This document shows positions 21,107-32,196 of a stretch of DNA of 64,000 bases, in pieces (position 1 is the stretch's first letter; every line of letters starts with the position of its first letter). Below the pieces are notes generated by a model that was not told the origin of the DNA, searched no databases, and saw nothing but the letters and a program-made list of their open reading frames with translations. Made by a program: the position numbers and the translations under genes. Origin of the DNA: Larix kaempferi (taxonomy: Eukaryota; Streptophyta; Pinopsida; Pinales; Pinaceae); assembly GCA_027924585.1 (NCBI GenBank), contig BSBM01000436.1, forward strand, positions 11,299,001-11,363,000. Direction: 5' to 3'.

Positions 21107-21745
21107 CTCCTATACCAAAATGAAATGTATACCCTGACATGCTTTTCCTATCATACATGCTTCCTGCGCAATCACTATCAATGTATCCAAGAAATATGAA
21201 ATTTTTTGAAGTTAAGTACTGAATGCCAAAATATTTTGTGCCACTTACATACCATTCGAATTCTTTTACTTTCTTGCCAATACGAGTCTTTTGGATACTC
21301 CATGAATTTTGAGATAAAAATTACTACATACATTATATATGGCCTTTTCACAATAAGATACATAAGTCTTCCAACCAGCCTTTTGAACAGTGCGGGATCG
21401 ACATTTGATCCATCATCTCTCTTGCTTAATTTCAGTCTTGTTATTATTGGTGTTGGGGAATATTTACAATTTACCATATCGAACCTTTTCAAGACTTCGT
21501 TTGCATGTTTGGATTGAGATAAGAATATACCATCTTTGGATTGATGGACTTCAATGCCCAAAATATATCTCATAAGCCACAAATCAGTAATTTCAAATTC
21601 ATTCTCCATGACTGCTTTAAAATATTCTATGCCAAAATTACCAGTAAATATTAAATCATCAACATATAAGCAGACAATTAGCATGTTACCTTGCTTGTTG
21701 ACTTTGGTGTACAACATTGGTTCACATTCACTTCTATGAAATCCA
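21107..21745 (-). pseudogene. Copia copy B: RT C-terminus (right piece)
   Basis: A minus-strand 179-codon open stretch (21717-21178) begins [11 protein letters not shown]. It has the intact YVDD box in [20 protein letters not shown], then FEITDLWLMRYILGIEVHQS and HANEVLKRFDMVNCKYSPTP. It starts at the same truncation point inside RT as copy A (FHRSECEP after the junction at 21746). Its RNase H continues at 16517-16151 across the TRG insertion. The front of RT and everything upstream are deleted. Confidence 0.88.
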
Positions 21746-21784
21746 TTTTGAGTCTCGGTGCTCTACAACCTAGTATGGGGGACA
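21746..21784 (-). other. Junction between LTR and truncated RT of copy B
   Basis: The plus strand gtctcggtgctctacaacct, then agtatgggggaca, leads into LTR start TGTTGTAACG at 21785. It is nearly identical to 15041-15082, so copies A and B share one ancestral deletion. No primer site is visible. Confidence 0.7.
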
Positions 21785-22750
21785 TGTTGTAACGTTTGTT
21801 CCTAACAAAATAAAAATAAAAAATCATGTCGGCTCATAAAATAAAAAATTATGGAACGTGTTTAAAAAAAATCCATGTTGGCTCATAAAATAAAATATTA
21901 TGAAAAGTAATTAAAAAATTGATGTTCGTTTATAAAATAAAAACTTAAAACATAAACCCAGATCTATCAATCAAGAGAGATCAAATTTCTTGAGTTTAAA
22001 TTTAAAAAAAATACAGCTCAAGAAATTGGATCCCTCTCGATGCTTGATAGATACGGGTTTAAGATGGATCTATGTTGGTATGTAAAATTTTGCCAGGGAG
22101 AAACTCACAAGTTAGCCCATGATATTTTAGGACACTATCCTAAATTTATGCATGGTGATTTTCAAATATTTCACTTTTCACCTTTTCACGTCGTAATCAA
22201 ACTTAAACACTTAAAATTTAATAAGAGGATTTTTTATTCTTTATAAGAAAGTACATTTTAACATGCATGCTCCAAGAAATATGTGCCACGGGTGAAATAG
22301 AATTTTGCAGAATAAAACAAGGTGAATGCAAATATATTTTATCGAGGAAATTAATTGCGATTGAGTTTTACAGAGCTTGTGCTCCCAAGCTTTAACAAAC
22401 TTCTCTTTCACAAGCTTGAGCTCCTGGAATTTCCGCCTTTTTCTTCCTCTTGTCCATGCATTTCATTCATCCATATAAAATGACTATATTTTTTTGTTAA
22501 ATACAAAAACCAGGAAATGGCTTCTCTTGGAAGCTACCGAGTAACATTAAAAACTATAGTTAAATTTCTTAGTGACATCCCCCTAAAAAGTTGAATTTTG
22601 AACTATGCAACTACCTAAATAAGATGAGGCGTGAGATCCATATTCTGGCAGTCTGACTGACATTACAAACAGAATAATTGACTGACTAAGTGACTAACAG
22701 AGCCATCGCAGACTAGATACGCAATCAACTCATAATTAATATTTTCAACA
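21785..22750 (-). repeat. Copia family C LTR (between copies C and B)
   Basis: 966 bp, starts TGTTGTAACG and ends TTTTCAACA on the plus strand, and is collinear with 15083-16040. It serves as the 3' LTR of copy C and is also directly upstream of copy B. It has no gene; the plus-strand ORF at 22040-22246 is not supported. Confidence 0.88.
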
Positions 22751-22760
22751 CTCCCCCTTA
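22751..22760 (-). other. Polypurine tract of copia copy C
   Basis: The minus strand reads TAAGGGGGAG immediately before the LTR. Confidence 0.85.
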
Positions 22761-22860
22761 GTTATGATTAGATGGGAATTTAAAAAAAATATATATATCG
22801 AAAATGGAATTTAAATGGAACTAACCGAGAGATCTCAGTTTCTTGCAAAATCAACAAATC

Positions 22861-24300
22861 CTAAACAGCTACGTAGATACTAGAAGTTGTCCCTTTCCAT
22901 GGTTTTGTGAATATGTCTGCCAACTTATCTTCATTTCTGCAAAATTCATTGTTATTTACCAATTCTCTGATGAAATGATACCTAGTGTCAATATGCTTGG
23001 TTCTTTTGTGGTAGACATGTTTCTTCGATAGTGCAATGGACAAGTTATTGTTGGAGTAAATTGTTGTGGGTTCTTCCTAAGTCTGTGACACATCCTTTAA
23101 CACATTGTGCATCCAAACAACTTGACATGCAACGCTTGTAGCTGTGACATACTCTACTTCTACCAATGATAGAGTTACAATGGACTATTTCTTTGATGCC
23201 CATGACACTACTCCTATACCAAAATGAAATGTAGACCCTGATGTGCTTTTCCTATTGTCCATGCTTCCTGTACAATCACTATCAATGTTTCCAAGAAATA
23301 TGAAATTTTTTAAAGTTGAGTACTGAATTCCAAAATCTTTTGTGCCACTTACATACCTTTCGAATTATTTTACTTTCCTGCCAGTGCGAGTCTTTTGGAT
23401 GCTCCATGAACCTTGAGATAAAACTTACTCCATACATTATATATGGCCTTTTCGCAATAAGATACATAAGGATTCCAACCAACCTTTTGAATAATGTGGG
23501 ATCGACATTTGATCCATCATCTTCCTTGCTTAATTTCAATCATGTTATTACTAGTGTTGGGGCATATTTACAATTTACCCTATTGAACCTTTTCAAGACT
23601 TATTTTGCATGTTTGGATTGAGATATGAATATACTATATTTGGATTGATGGACTTCAATGCCCAAAAAATATCTCATAAGCCCCAAATTAGTCATTTTAA
23701 ATTCATTCTCCATGACTGCTTTAAAATATTCTATGTCAAAATTACCAGGAAATATTAGATCATCAACATATAAGAATTAGCATGTTACCTTTCTTGTTGA
23801 CTTTGGTGTACAACATTGGTTCACATTCACTTCTATGAAATCCATTTTGAATGAGGTAGGAATCAATTCGGTTGTACCATGCCCTTGATGCTTCTTTCAA
23901 ACCATAAAGTGCCTTTTTTAGTCTGTATACTTTGTCTTCTTGTCCTGGAACCTCATATCCTTGTGGTTGTTCCACATATGTTTCCTCTTCCAAATAAACA
24001 TTTAAAAATGTGGAGTTAACATCCATCTGATAAACATACCATTTTTTGTGCGTAGCTATGGACAAAATTTTTCTAATTGTATCCATGCCTGCAACAGACG
24101 CAGATGTTTCATTAAAATATATGCCAAGCTATTGTGTGAATCCTCTTGCAACTAATCTTGCCTTGTGATTCTACACATTACCATTTGCATCTTGCTTGGT
24201 TTTGGTACATCTACCGATTCCCATGTCTGATTATTTTCAATGCATTCAATTTATTCTTCGACGGCTTGTGCCCATACATCATCTTTGACAACTTCTTCAA
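22861..24300 (-). pseudogene. Copia copy C: RT and RNase H
   Basis: The minus strand carries nearly the whole copia RT. N-terminal blocks are WAQAVEE, IECIENNQTWESVDVPK (about 24260-24210), then [20 protein letters not shown] and [20 protein letters not shown] (24040-23880). After [17 protein letters not shown], the YVDD region is damaged by a short deletion near 23775. RLVGILMYLIAKRPYIMYGV marks the RT/RNase H boundary. RNase H follows to KRTKHIDTRYHFIRELVNN and FTKPWKGTTS near 22890. A deletion joins VDVPK to the later KMQMV block near 24205. Unlike copies A and B, this copy has no truncation inside RT, so it is the parent element's own pol end. Confidence 0.9.
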
Positions 24301-24452
24301 AAGTTAATGGATAATTTATTTGAGAAAATAATGCAAAAAAAGAAAGTGAATTTTTTGTATCAGCATCATATATTTCACACATGCCTCTTGTTCTTCATGG
24401 CATCGTGCTTGCTAAATTTGGATCTGGTGATGAAGAACTTCTTGGGATGCTT
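24301..24452 (-). pseudogene. Copia copy C: linker between integrase and RT
   Basis: The minus strand between the RT front (24300) and the chromovirus insertion point (24452) reads PLTFEEVVKDDVWAQAVEE preceded by Ser/Pro-rich sequence. It continues the integrase tail found at 42450-42869 on the other side of G2: the same TGCTT occurs at both edges. Confidence 0.75.
24448..24452. repeat. Target-site duplication TGCTT of G2 (left)
   Basis: TGCTT at 24448-24452 is repeated at 42450-42454, directly flanking the 18-kb G2 plus nested G1 block. Removing the block joins copia integrase tail to copia RT in the correct order. Confidence 0.88.
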
Positions 24453-25286
24453 TGATATCGACCTGGATGCCCAATGCTACTATCTTCAACGCAGATATAG
24501 GGTATGTTTGTTCTCTACTTGAACTGCTAAAAGCTTTTGGACCCCACAAGTGAGCTCTTGCTACTCGACTCAGAGAGGATGATACTGTCACAAATGTTCA
24601 CACATGGATTTTCTTAGCAAACGTAACCCTAGCCTGACAAAAGGGCTATTCACGCAGTGAATCATTCAACCAGAACACTAAATGTTTGAACCCTGTCTCC
24701 AGAAAATAATAGACTTGTTTTATTTTCTATTTAATGGAGGAAACCCACTTACAAACAGAGAATACAATCCATTTCCACGTTTTTTGGTTTCTATTGATTC
24801 ACCAGGAAAAGAAAATCCAGTTCAACGTGTCTATATCTGGTCTTCTTCCCCTCGACAAGGGATTCACAAGCTTAAAAATAAAACCCTCTCGCTTCCATCA
24901 ACCTTCCCACACTTGATCTCAGCATAGAGACCCTATGCCCCTCTTCACATTACTCACCGCCCAATCACCAACTAACTCCATCAGTTTTATTCCAATTACA
25001 ACCAAGAGAATGCTAAAACTAACAACCTCATGCACAATTTTGAGGAATCTTACTAAATTTAGCTTAACTAACTCCTACAAAAATGTAACAACCTAGATAG
25101 GTGGCTCAGTCTCCTCACAGGGAACCGTAGATAGCCACTTATTCCTATTCAAACTCATTAGCTGACAACACACTAATGTCTTCATAATTAATTTTTAACA
25201 AGCATTCAATAAACCATTCTTGGACCCTTAAGATTTCTTAGTTTGGTAAGGCCACAACATGTGACAAAATGATCACATTGCTGGCA
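24453..25286 (-). repeat. G2 3' LTR, main part (split by G1)
   Basis: Collinear with 41600-42449: both begin TGATxTxGAC and contain gcttttggaccccac, caaacagagaatacaatcc and caaccaagagaatgctaaa. The last about 27 bp of this LTR lie at 37726-37752 on the other side of G1. Confidence 0.88.
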
Positions 25287-25499
25287 TGTTGTGGCCACAA
25301 CATATCCCATGCTTCGGCTAAGTACGGGAACCCCGATTTTAAAACAAACACAAAGGTTTTGGGTAAGTGTTCTTGTGAACATGAGGTTTTGAACTTGGTT
25401 TCTATGATTTTATACCTGTACCTTTGGTGGCTTGATTGTCTTTCTTTCTCAGAATTTTCTAAGTGTTTTGGTTGCAGGAAGCTTTAAATTTTTAATATT

Positions 25500-25940
25500 T
25501 TGTCATTCGTTTCTGTCAACCCTAAACCTGAAATTACGACACCCCAAAACCCTGAACCCGAAAGGTGTGGTTTGCAAGATTTTAGTTTTTAGTCTTTTGG
25601 TTCTGGCAACCTGAAACCCGCAGCCTGAAAGGTGTGGGTTGCAGGAATCCTTGGTTAATAATTTTTGGGATATTTTCACCCCAAAACCCGCAATCGCGGC
25701 TTTCGGATTTCAGTAATTTGTTTCATCCTTAGTTGCGTTGTGTGTTCCCGAAACCCTCAACCCGCAAGTTCGGGTTGCGGGATGTGGGAAAGTCTTTTGT
25801 GTTTTTTAATAAATATTTCCATTTGCGAAACCCGCCACCCGCAAGTTTTGGGTTGCGGTTTTCGGAAACCCGTTTATGCGTTTTTATTCAGTTTCGAATT
25901 CGGAAACCCGTAAATTTTGGGTTGCGGCTTTTGGGAATCA
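25500..25940. repeat. Array of CCCGCAA/TTGCGGG hairpin motifs in G1 LTR
   Basis: Within 440 bp the complementary words CCCGCAA and TTGCGGG, or close variants, occur repeatedly in pairs. Examples are CCCGCAAGTTCGGGTTGCGGG at about 25760-25780 (stem of 7) and CCCGCAAGTTTTGGGTTGCGG at about 25839-25860. The same array, more degraded, is at 35560-35950 in the other LTR. The motif is unlike the surrounding AT-rich DNA. Confidence 0.75.
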
Positions 25941-26449
25941 TAAATAAATTTGTGATTAATTTTCCAAGACTTGATCCTATGTCCTGCATTGGTTAATCTT
26001 CACTGTCGATTCGTTTGATCCAGTGGATGGAATTCAATCGTTCGAACTTAAGTTTTAATGCTTTGTTTTTCGTTGTTCTTATGACCAGGTTTCTGTCTGT
26101 AAATTCTCACCTCATGATCACCTCTAGAGATATGATTGCTTGATTAGATTGGCCTGTAATGACAATTTTCAGATGCGACTTCGAATCGTGCGTGATTCTG
26201 TTAAATTTGTATTTTGTTATGATCCAATTTGGATTAACATGTGCTGCGATGACGTTTCATTTCAACTCAAATGATTGCAATTCTGAATTCATATGGTTTT
26301 AATTATAGGAGCTCGTCATATTCAATCATTATGATCTTCTTTAACTCTTTTTAAATATGGTCGCAAGTATGAAGCATTTAGTTCGTCACTTGGATTTGTT
26401 AGAACAGTTTTGTGTTTTATTTTAAAAGCTTTCTTTTTGACGATCTGGT

Positions 26450-26896
26450 ATGAGTATTATGCAGATAGGTTATGAATCCTTTGATCAATGTTATATGCAA
26501 GAAGAACTGCATCCTTTGTTGTTTCAAGAGCCTATATCACCACCATTTGATGCAGATGTTCTTGATACTAGCAGTGATAGCGAAGAGGAAGATTCTGAAA
26601 CTCTGCTCGTTTGCATACTACTCCCTCAGAAGAATGACGAGAAAAACAATGAACAATCATGTCATCAAGATGATTCCATCATCCATGATCTTATAATCAA
26701 TCTGAAACCTACTTCTCCACCAGTTCCCGTGAAGCAAGACCCATTGGCCGATTTTTCTGTTTTCAAAAGTGTTATGGATCAGATTCCAAGCCTATTCAAC
26801 AGGAAGATTTGTTGGACCATCTGTTGCTGGTTATCGATGGCTAGAGGGTCATTATTGAATTCCACAAATTTTGTTATGGTATTTTCCAAAAATTAG
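26450..26896 (+). CDS. Open coding-like stretch inside G1 5' LTR
   Basis: 149 codons from ATG 26450, ending TAG 26894-26896. The N-terminal half is acidic (DTSSDSEEEDSETLLVCILL), preceded by LHPLLFQEPISPPFDADV. The C-terminal part has VFKSVMDQIPSLFNRKICW and two Trp-Cys pairs. The aligned stretch in the 3' LTR (36313-36698) is also open over about 125 codons, although the two differ at about 20 residues and pol has many stops. It may be a captured exon or an LTR-encoded accessory protein; chance is not excluded. I recognise no family. Confidence 0.3.
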   Translation: MSIMQIGYESFDQCYMQEELHPLLFQEPISPPFDADVLDTSSDSEEEDSETLLVCILLPQKNDEKNNEQSCHQDDSIIHDLIINLKPTSPPVPVKQDPLADFSVFKSVMDQIPSLFNRKICWTICCWLSMARGSLLNSTNFVMVFSKN

Positions 26897-27929
26897 AAAA
26901 TGACCCTTTTTCTAAACATTGTCATAGGACTGAGGCAATCATTTAAGCTGAAGTTGTTCAGATTATAGTGGCAGGATTTTCTAGATTAGTAGCTTGATCC
27001 GAACTTTGTAATCCCTATCTTTTGGGAATTTCCATTTGTACTCTGTTGTAATTATTATTTAAGGAAGAATACCTCTCTTAGTTAGGGGTTGATAATTTTG
27101 GGGTTTGAAGTCAGTAGAAGGCAACTGAAGATACTTTGTCTTAGCAGGGATTTGTAATTTCTTACAGACTTCAATTAATACAGTAAAGTTTTCCCTGTTG
27201 TATCATCTTCTGTTAATTCCTCAAGTTTCTTTGAGAGATATTGATTTCTTTCTTTAAATTGTCATTTGTAATGTCCTATCCTTTGCAAATACTAACTCAT
27301 ATACAGATCTGTCATACTGATTTCTCTTTATAGCTGATCTATGTATAAAAATGTCTTGTTAAGTTTCTTTGATTACGATATTTTTCTCTATCGATTTTTG
27401 CAAATGATCAACATCTGTTATAATCATTATTAATTTTTCAATTAACAAAGTGATTACAGGTTAATCTTGAACATGTTTACATGCTTATATTATTGTCATT
27501 AATTTTCATTAATTGATTATGATCTAAGCTGATAAGTGAATGCATCTTTTACATTTCTGTTGAAGTTGGCAAACATACTTATCCATCTCACATCAAGATT
27601 GATCTGCACAACAACAAGTTTTTCCTATAGAATAGATCTGACCTAGAGTAGATCCTTTTCTTGAATAGGTTAAGTTATAATAGACTCAGCTTTACACTTT
27701 TGTTTTCCTTTGTTGAAAAATGATATATTTGATCAAACCCACCAACTCTTAGAGAGTCAACGGAGGTCGAATATCCATGGGATATTTCCATACCAAATAG
27801 GCTGGGGATAGAAATGCCCTTGCGCAGGGTCTTTCGAAGCCTTTTAGGCTGGGTTTTCACCCTCTGTTGGGAGCCTTGAAACCCATTCCAGAACCTTGCA
27901 CTTACCCTGCACCTTCGAGGCCTCAACAA

Positions 27930-27947
27930 ATGGCACTAGAAGGAGGG
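27930..27947 (+). other. G1 candidate primer-binding site
   Basis: TGGCACTAGAAGGAGGGC follows the LTR end CAACA after one extra base. It begins with TGG as expected for a tRNA 3' end complement. It is not the initiator-Met type seen in the copia and chromovirus elements here, and the tRNA is not identified. Confidence 0.5.
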
Positions 27948-27999
27948 CCAGAAGTTAACTACGCCTAAACAGAATACTCAGAAACCTCCTCCAAAAAGA

Positions 28000-29928
28000 A
28001 TGTCGATTGTCACCTAGAGCCACACACGGGCATCTACTTCTACTAAGAAATCGGTGCAACAACCTACTACTATCCCTGTTACCCCAATAGCTCACCGAGA
28101 TTCAACAACAGGAGATATTATTATTACATCACCCACTAGAGGACCTATTTGACTTGAAGAGATACTCAAGAGGTCTAGTGAAAGTGCTGCTAGATTGCAG
28201 CAGAGACTCTCTCTACAGAGAAATCAAGGATTAGCGGAAATTCACCAAGAAAACACTAATCCATAGGAAAACCTTCAAGATAATCAAAATTATACTGATG
28301 AAAATGCTGAGCAAACAGCTGAACAAAACAGTTCATCAAACCAACAGCAACTCCCTGAATTTGATCTTGATTTATTATTCACTGAAATAGAACCAGCTTC
28401 ATAAGTAATTCTTTCAGGTGGACCGCCACCCTCTCCTCCTTCGTCTTCATCCTCCTCATCCGAAAGTGAACATTCTTCTGAATCTTCATCAGAAGAAGAA
28501 GAAGAACCACCTATGGCTGGAGAAGGCCAGAACAGACCTTGGCTTGACCAAGATGCTATGTGGATACTTGGAGACCAACACAGATTGCCCAAGAATCCTG
28601 AAAAATGGCTTCCCCAAAACAATCCCCATGACAAGTCACCTGCATTAGATCACATTAAAACTTTCATGCAGGCCATCCGACTTATGAGTGTTATCCAGGA
28701 AGATGTGGTTTGCTGACTCTTCCCTTACACATTTGAGGGTAAGGCATCGACATGGTATTTTTCCTTGAAAGCCAAATGCCTAACATCATGGGATGATTTT
28801 GAAAAGCTATTTATCCAAAAAATTTGTGATGACAAAACACCACAGGATTTATTTTTGGAACTATCTTCCATAAAGACGAAAGGTAAAGAAAGGATTAAAG
28901 ATTACAATCAAATATTTTCTTACCTAAAGAATAGAATCCTTGCTCCTATTCTCCTACCAGAAGAGCTTCTAGTTGCCTTTTATGAAAAGGGTCTTTCTGC
29001 TCCCATTGTGATGTGGGTAAAACGGGCACATAAGAACAACTTATTTGAAGCCTATGCTGAAGCTATTCAAGTTGAAAAAGATATTTATTGTCTAAAGGAT
29101 AGCCTCGACGCAGTAGAAGAACAACCCTCTACTTCCACATCGAGGAAGAAAAATGACATTGTGCCTAAGGTTTCTACCCAAAACAAGGATCCCTTTGACA
29201 TGACTTATGTAAAGAAGTTCCTTCAGAAAATGTCAAATGAGATGGTCGATTTGAAAAGAAATAATAACGAGAATCAAAACCAAAACAAAGGTTTTGTAAG
29301 GCCACCTTTTAGGAGACCTTATCAGCCTCCTCATAATCCACCACCTCTTGATCCTATTGAAGGACTTTAAAATGAAGAACTCTATTCCATTTTTAGAGCT
29401 TTGGCAATAGAATCCCAAACTATTACTGAATCCTCCAATGAACAGACCAACCGAGATTCACAGTTACCTGAAGAGGATGAAGAACAAGAGGACCTACAGG
29501 TGAAAACTGTTAGCTATTTCTTTGAACTTCCTATCAATGAAGAGGAAGAAGAACCTGAGACTGTGTTTAATGTCCAACACCCTTATAACACAAGGTCAAG
29601 ACCACAACCCCCTCAGGAACCTTCATCCTCAACAACAGTTCCCAATAAAGGCAAGACTGTTCCCCAAAAGGATACAGTTATTCCAGAGATGGAGTACAAT
29701 CTAGCTGAAGATCTAAAAAGAGTTAAGGAAAATATCTCTCTGTTTGAACTTTTGAAGATCCCTTCTATGAGGGATACCTTACCCAAAAGCATGATAATCA
29801 AACAACCTAGTGAATCACAGAATAACAACCTGGACTCTTTCACTAAGCCGGATGATAAAAAACTTGGAAGCAAAAGGACACCCCCTTTTCTTCTTACTTT
29901 TGAAATCTTCAACAGGAATGTTCATAAC
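28000..29928 (+). pseudogene. G1 gag
   Basis: From MSIVT at 28000 the frame (modulo 3 = 1) runs into the protease without a frameshift. A Ser/Glu/Pro-rich N-terminus with SSSSSSSESEHSSESSSEEE (about 28438-28505) precedes the capsid region: LDHIKTFMQAIRLMSVIQED, FEGKASTWYFSLKAKCLTSW, FEKLFIQKICDDKTPQDLFL and IKDYNQIFSYLKNRILAP match the retrotrans_gag pattern (GxAxxWY, FxxxF). A proline/arginine-rich stretch (FRRPYQPPHNPPPLDP) lies where a zinc knuckle would be; no CCHC is present. Stops lie at 28015 (TAG), 28150 (TGA), 28264 (TAG), 28402 (TAA), 28714 (TGA) and 29368 (TAA). The frame ends at a TAA at 29929-29931. It would build the particle and bind RNA. Confidence 0.85.
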
Positions 29929-30405
29929 TAAATGATAGATTCGGGTACCTCATCAAACCCGATGCCCTTATCTATGTGTAGGAAATTAAATGCCACTTGG
30001 GAACCCTGCCCTACTCATATTGTCCAACTCACCAGATCAAAAGTCAGAGTAGTAGGAAGTTTGAGGAATGTCTTGCTTACATTATCTGCGGATCGTCATA
30101 TCCACCAAACTATAGAGATTGTTGTTGCTGACATTCCTGAATCTTATGGGATGTGGCTGAGTAGGGACTTGTCAGAGAAGCTTAAGGGCTACTTCGCCAC
30201 TGACTGGTATCATCTATGGTTACCCTATAATGGACAACCCAATAAAATCAAAATCAGTAGGGATCCTTTCATGAAACAGACAGTCACAGACCTCAATGAT
30301 TCTAGTGAACCTGCCAATTACTACAGTGCATATATTGAACATTTTACTTTTGACACTTTCTTTGGAGATTTGCCAACTGATTGTTCCCTAGAAGAAAATG
30401 TGTAG
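29929..30405 (+). pseudogene. G1 aspartic protease
   Basis: After a TAA at 29929 the frame reads MIDSGTSSNPMPLSMCRKL, with the Asp-Ser-Gly-Thr retropepsin active site at 29935-29946. It continues VVGSLRNVLLTLSADRHIHQ and VVADIPESYGMWLSRDLSEK, matching the 'x-V-x-D-I-P-x-x-Y-G-x-L-L-S-R-D-W' second block of plant gypsy proteases. It is open for 157 codons to a TAG at 30403-30405. Its job is polyprotein cleavage. Confidence 0.85.
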
Positions 30406-31017
30406 AAAGAATCACAGATCACTCAGGTTACCTCTGTAGCTTTCTCTGGAGATGTTGTATATAATGTTTTTAATGTAAATACAAACTTTAGGATAGATTT
30501 GATTGCTTGGACTTTACTTTTTGATGGCTCCAGGTCTAACGAAGGAGCTGGTGCAGGCTGTGTTCTCATTAAACCAAAAGGTATTAAAACTATGATAGCA
30601 TGCAGACTGGAATCTGACTGTACCAACAACGTAGCTGAATATGAAGCCCTCGTTCAAGGACTTAAAAAGGTTGTTGATATGGGTGTATAGGTGATTCATT
30701 GCTTTGGCGATTCTGAAATCATTGTCAAACAAGTAAGGAATAAAATCCACTGCTTGTCTCCACGCCTGATGAATTATCAGAAACTGGTAAGGGATCTTAC
30801 CAACTCCTTTTCTGCATTTAATATCAACTCAGTCCCTAGGTCACAAAACTTTGATGCTGACCTCCTAGCAAATACAACATCCAGATTGGTACCACCAGAG
30901 GTCTTGTCACCCCAAACCTTTTCAATTAAACTCATGTACATGCCTTCCATTCCTGACAATGCGACAAACTGGAAAGTGTTCAATGATGACCAGCAGGTAC
31001 TTGACTTCCTCACAGCC
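30406..31017 (+). pseudogene. G1 RNase H-like domain placed before RT
   Basis: The same frame contains WTLLFDGSRSNEGAGAGCVL (30511-30570), NNVAEYEALVQGLKKV, a TAG at 30688-30690, VIHCFGDSEIIVKQVRN and a late NFDADLLANTTS. These supply the Asp-Glu-Asp-Asp set of an RNase HI fold of the type called archaeal-like (aRNH) in plant retroelements. The four acidic positions are present, so the domain looked catalytic before decay. It lies between protease and RT, whereas the second RNase H of Tat-group gypsy elements is usually described between the RT-linked RNase H and integrase. It would remove RNA from the RNA-DNA hybrid during replication. Position and residues are read directly; the aRNH label is inference. 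Confidence 0.8.
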
Positions 31018-32196
31018 TAGGATACGTTTCAAAACATAGCTATAGATGAGGAAGAACATAATAAATCACTCTCTGATCCTTCAAACATTATCCCAAAATC
31101 TGTTATCAGTCTAGAGAAGTTCTACGATTTACAGGATAAATTCAGACACAAAACCAATTGCAAAACCCAAAGCTGCTCACTTAACTACGAGCTAGTCAAC
31201 TTAGATACTGAGCAAGAACCCCGTTTTATAAATATAGGAGTTAGTTGTTCTCTCGAGGAAAGAAGAGCTATAATTAAGTTATGTAAATAGTATAAGGAAA
31301 TTTTTGCATGGACTTATGATTAATTTAAAACCTTTGATACGAACATCGTGCATCACAGCATACCTATGAAGCCAGAGGTGAAACCGTACCAATAGAAACT
31401 GTGCAAAATGCACCCCAGCTTGGAACCTTCTATGAAAAAAGAACTAGAAAAACTATTGGCATCACGAAACATTTTTCTTGTCATGCACACCCAATGGATT
31501 GCTAATTTGGTTCTTGTGCGCAAGAAGAGTGGCGAAATCAGACTGTGTGTTGATTTCCGAAATTTAAATCAGGCTTACGAAAAAGAAAATTATCTTGTTC
31601 CACCCATGGAACAGATCCTACAAAAGGTAGCAGGTTCAGAAATGTTCTCACTCTTGGACGGTATTTTGGGATACAACCAAGTCATGGTTGCTTCCGATGA
31701 CTAGTTGAAAACTGCTTTTAGAACCCCTTGGGGAACTTTCGCCTACAGGCGAATGCCTTTCGGGTTGATAAATGACGGGGCCACATTTTAGAGAGCTATG
31801 GATATAGCTTTTAGAGGTTTGATGCATAACTCTATTGTAGTTTATCTAGATGATATCACTATATATTCTAAGAAGTGACATGAACATATTTTTGCCTTGA
31901 AACAGGTTTTCGAGCGTTGCAGGAAGTACGGGATCTCACTCAATCCTAGAAAGTCTATCTTTGCATTCACAGAAGGAAAACTTCTCGGTTTCATTGTGTC
32001 CAAAGAAGGTATGATTATTGACCTGGAACGTAACGATGCTATCTCAAAAATTGGATTGCCTGGCTCGCGCAAGGCCATGCAGTCCTTCCTTGGTAAGATC
32101 AATTTTGTACGTAGATTTGTATCTAATTTTGCACAGATAGTTAAGCCTTTACAACAGTTAGTCAAGAAATATGTACAGTTCACTTGGTCACAAGAA
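31018..32196 (+). pseudogene. G1 reverse transcriptase
   Basis: Same frame. A linker (NIGVSCSLEERRAIIKLCK, then YKEIFAWTYD) leads to the RT core: MHPSLEPSMKKELEKLLAS, ANLVLVRKKSGEIRLCVDFR, MEQILQKVAGSEMFSLLDG and FAYRRMPFGLINDGATF. The catalytic SIVVYLDDITIYSKK (YLDD at about 31840-31853) and GKLLGFIVSKEGMIIDLE follow. RKAMQSFLGKINFVRRFV and FAQIVKPLQQLVKK are the connection. Most of the palm and thumb is readable. Stops are TAG near 31018, 31288, 31393, 31702 and 31789, TAA near 31318 and TGA near 31876. Several replace Gln expected in homologues. It copies the element RNA into DNA. Confidence 0.9.

Larger units (their letters stand above)
25287..27928 (+). repeat. G1 5' LTR (2642 bp)
   Basis: Starts TGTTGTGGCC and ends CTCAACA. 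It pairs with 35336-37725, which lacks about 200 bp corresponding to roughly 26300-26510. It contains the G-rich hairpin array (25500-25940), an open coding-like stretch (26450-26896), and long AT-rich sequence without other genes. Confidence 0.92.
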
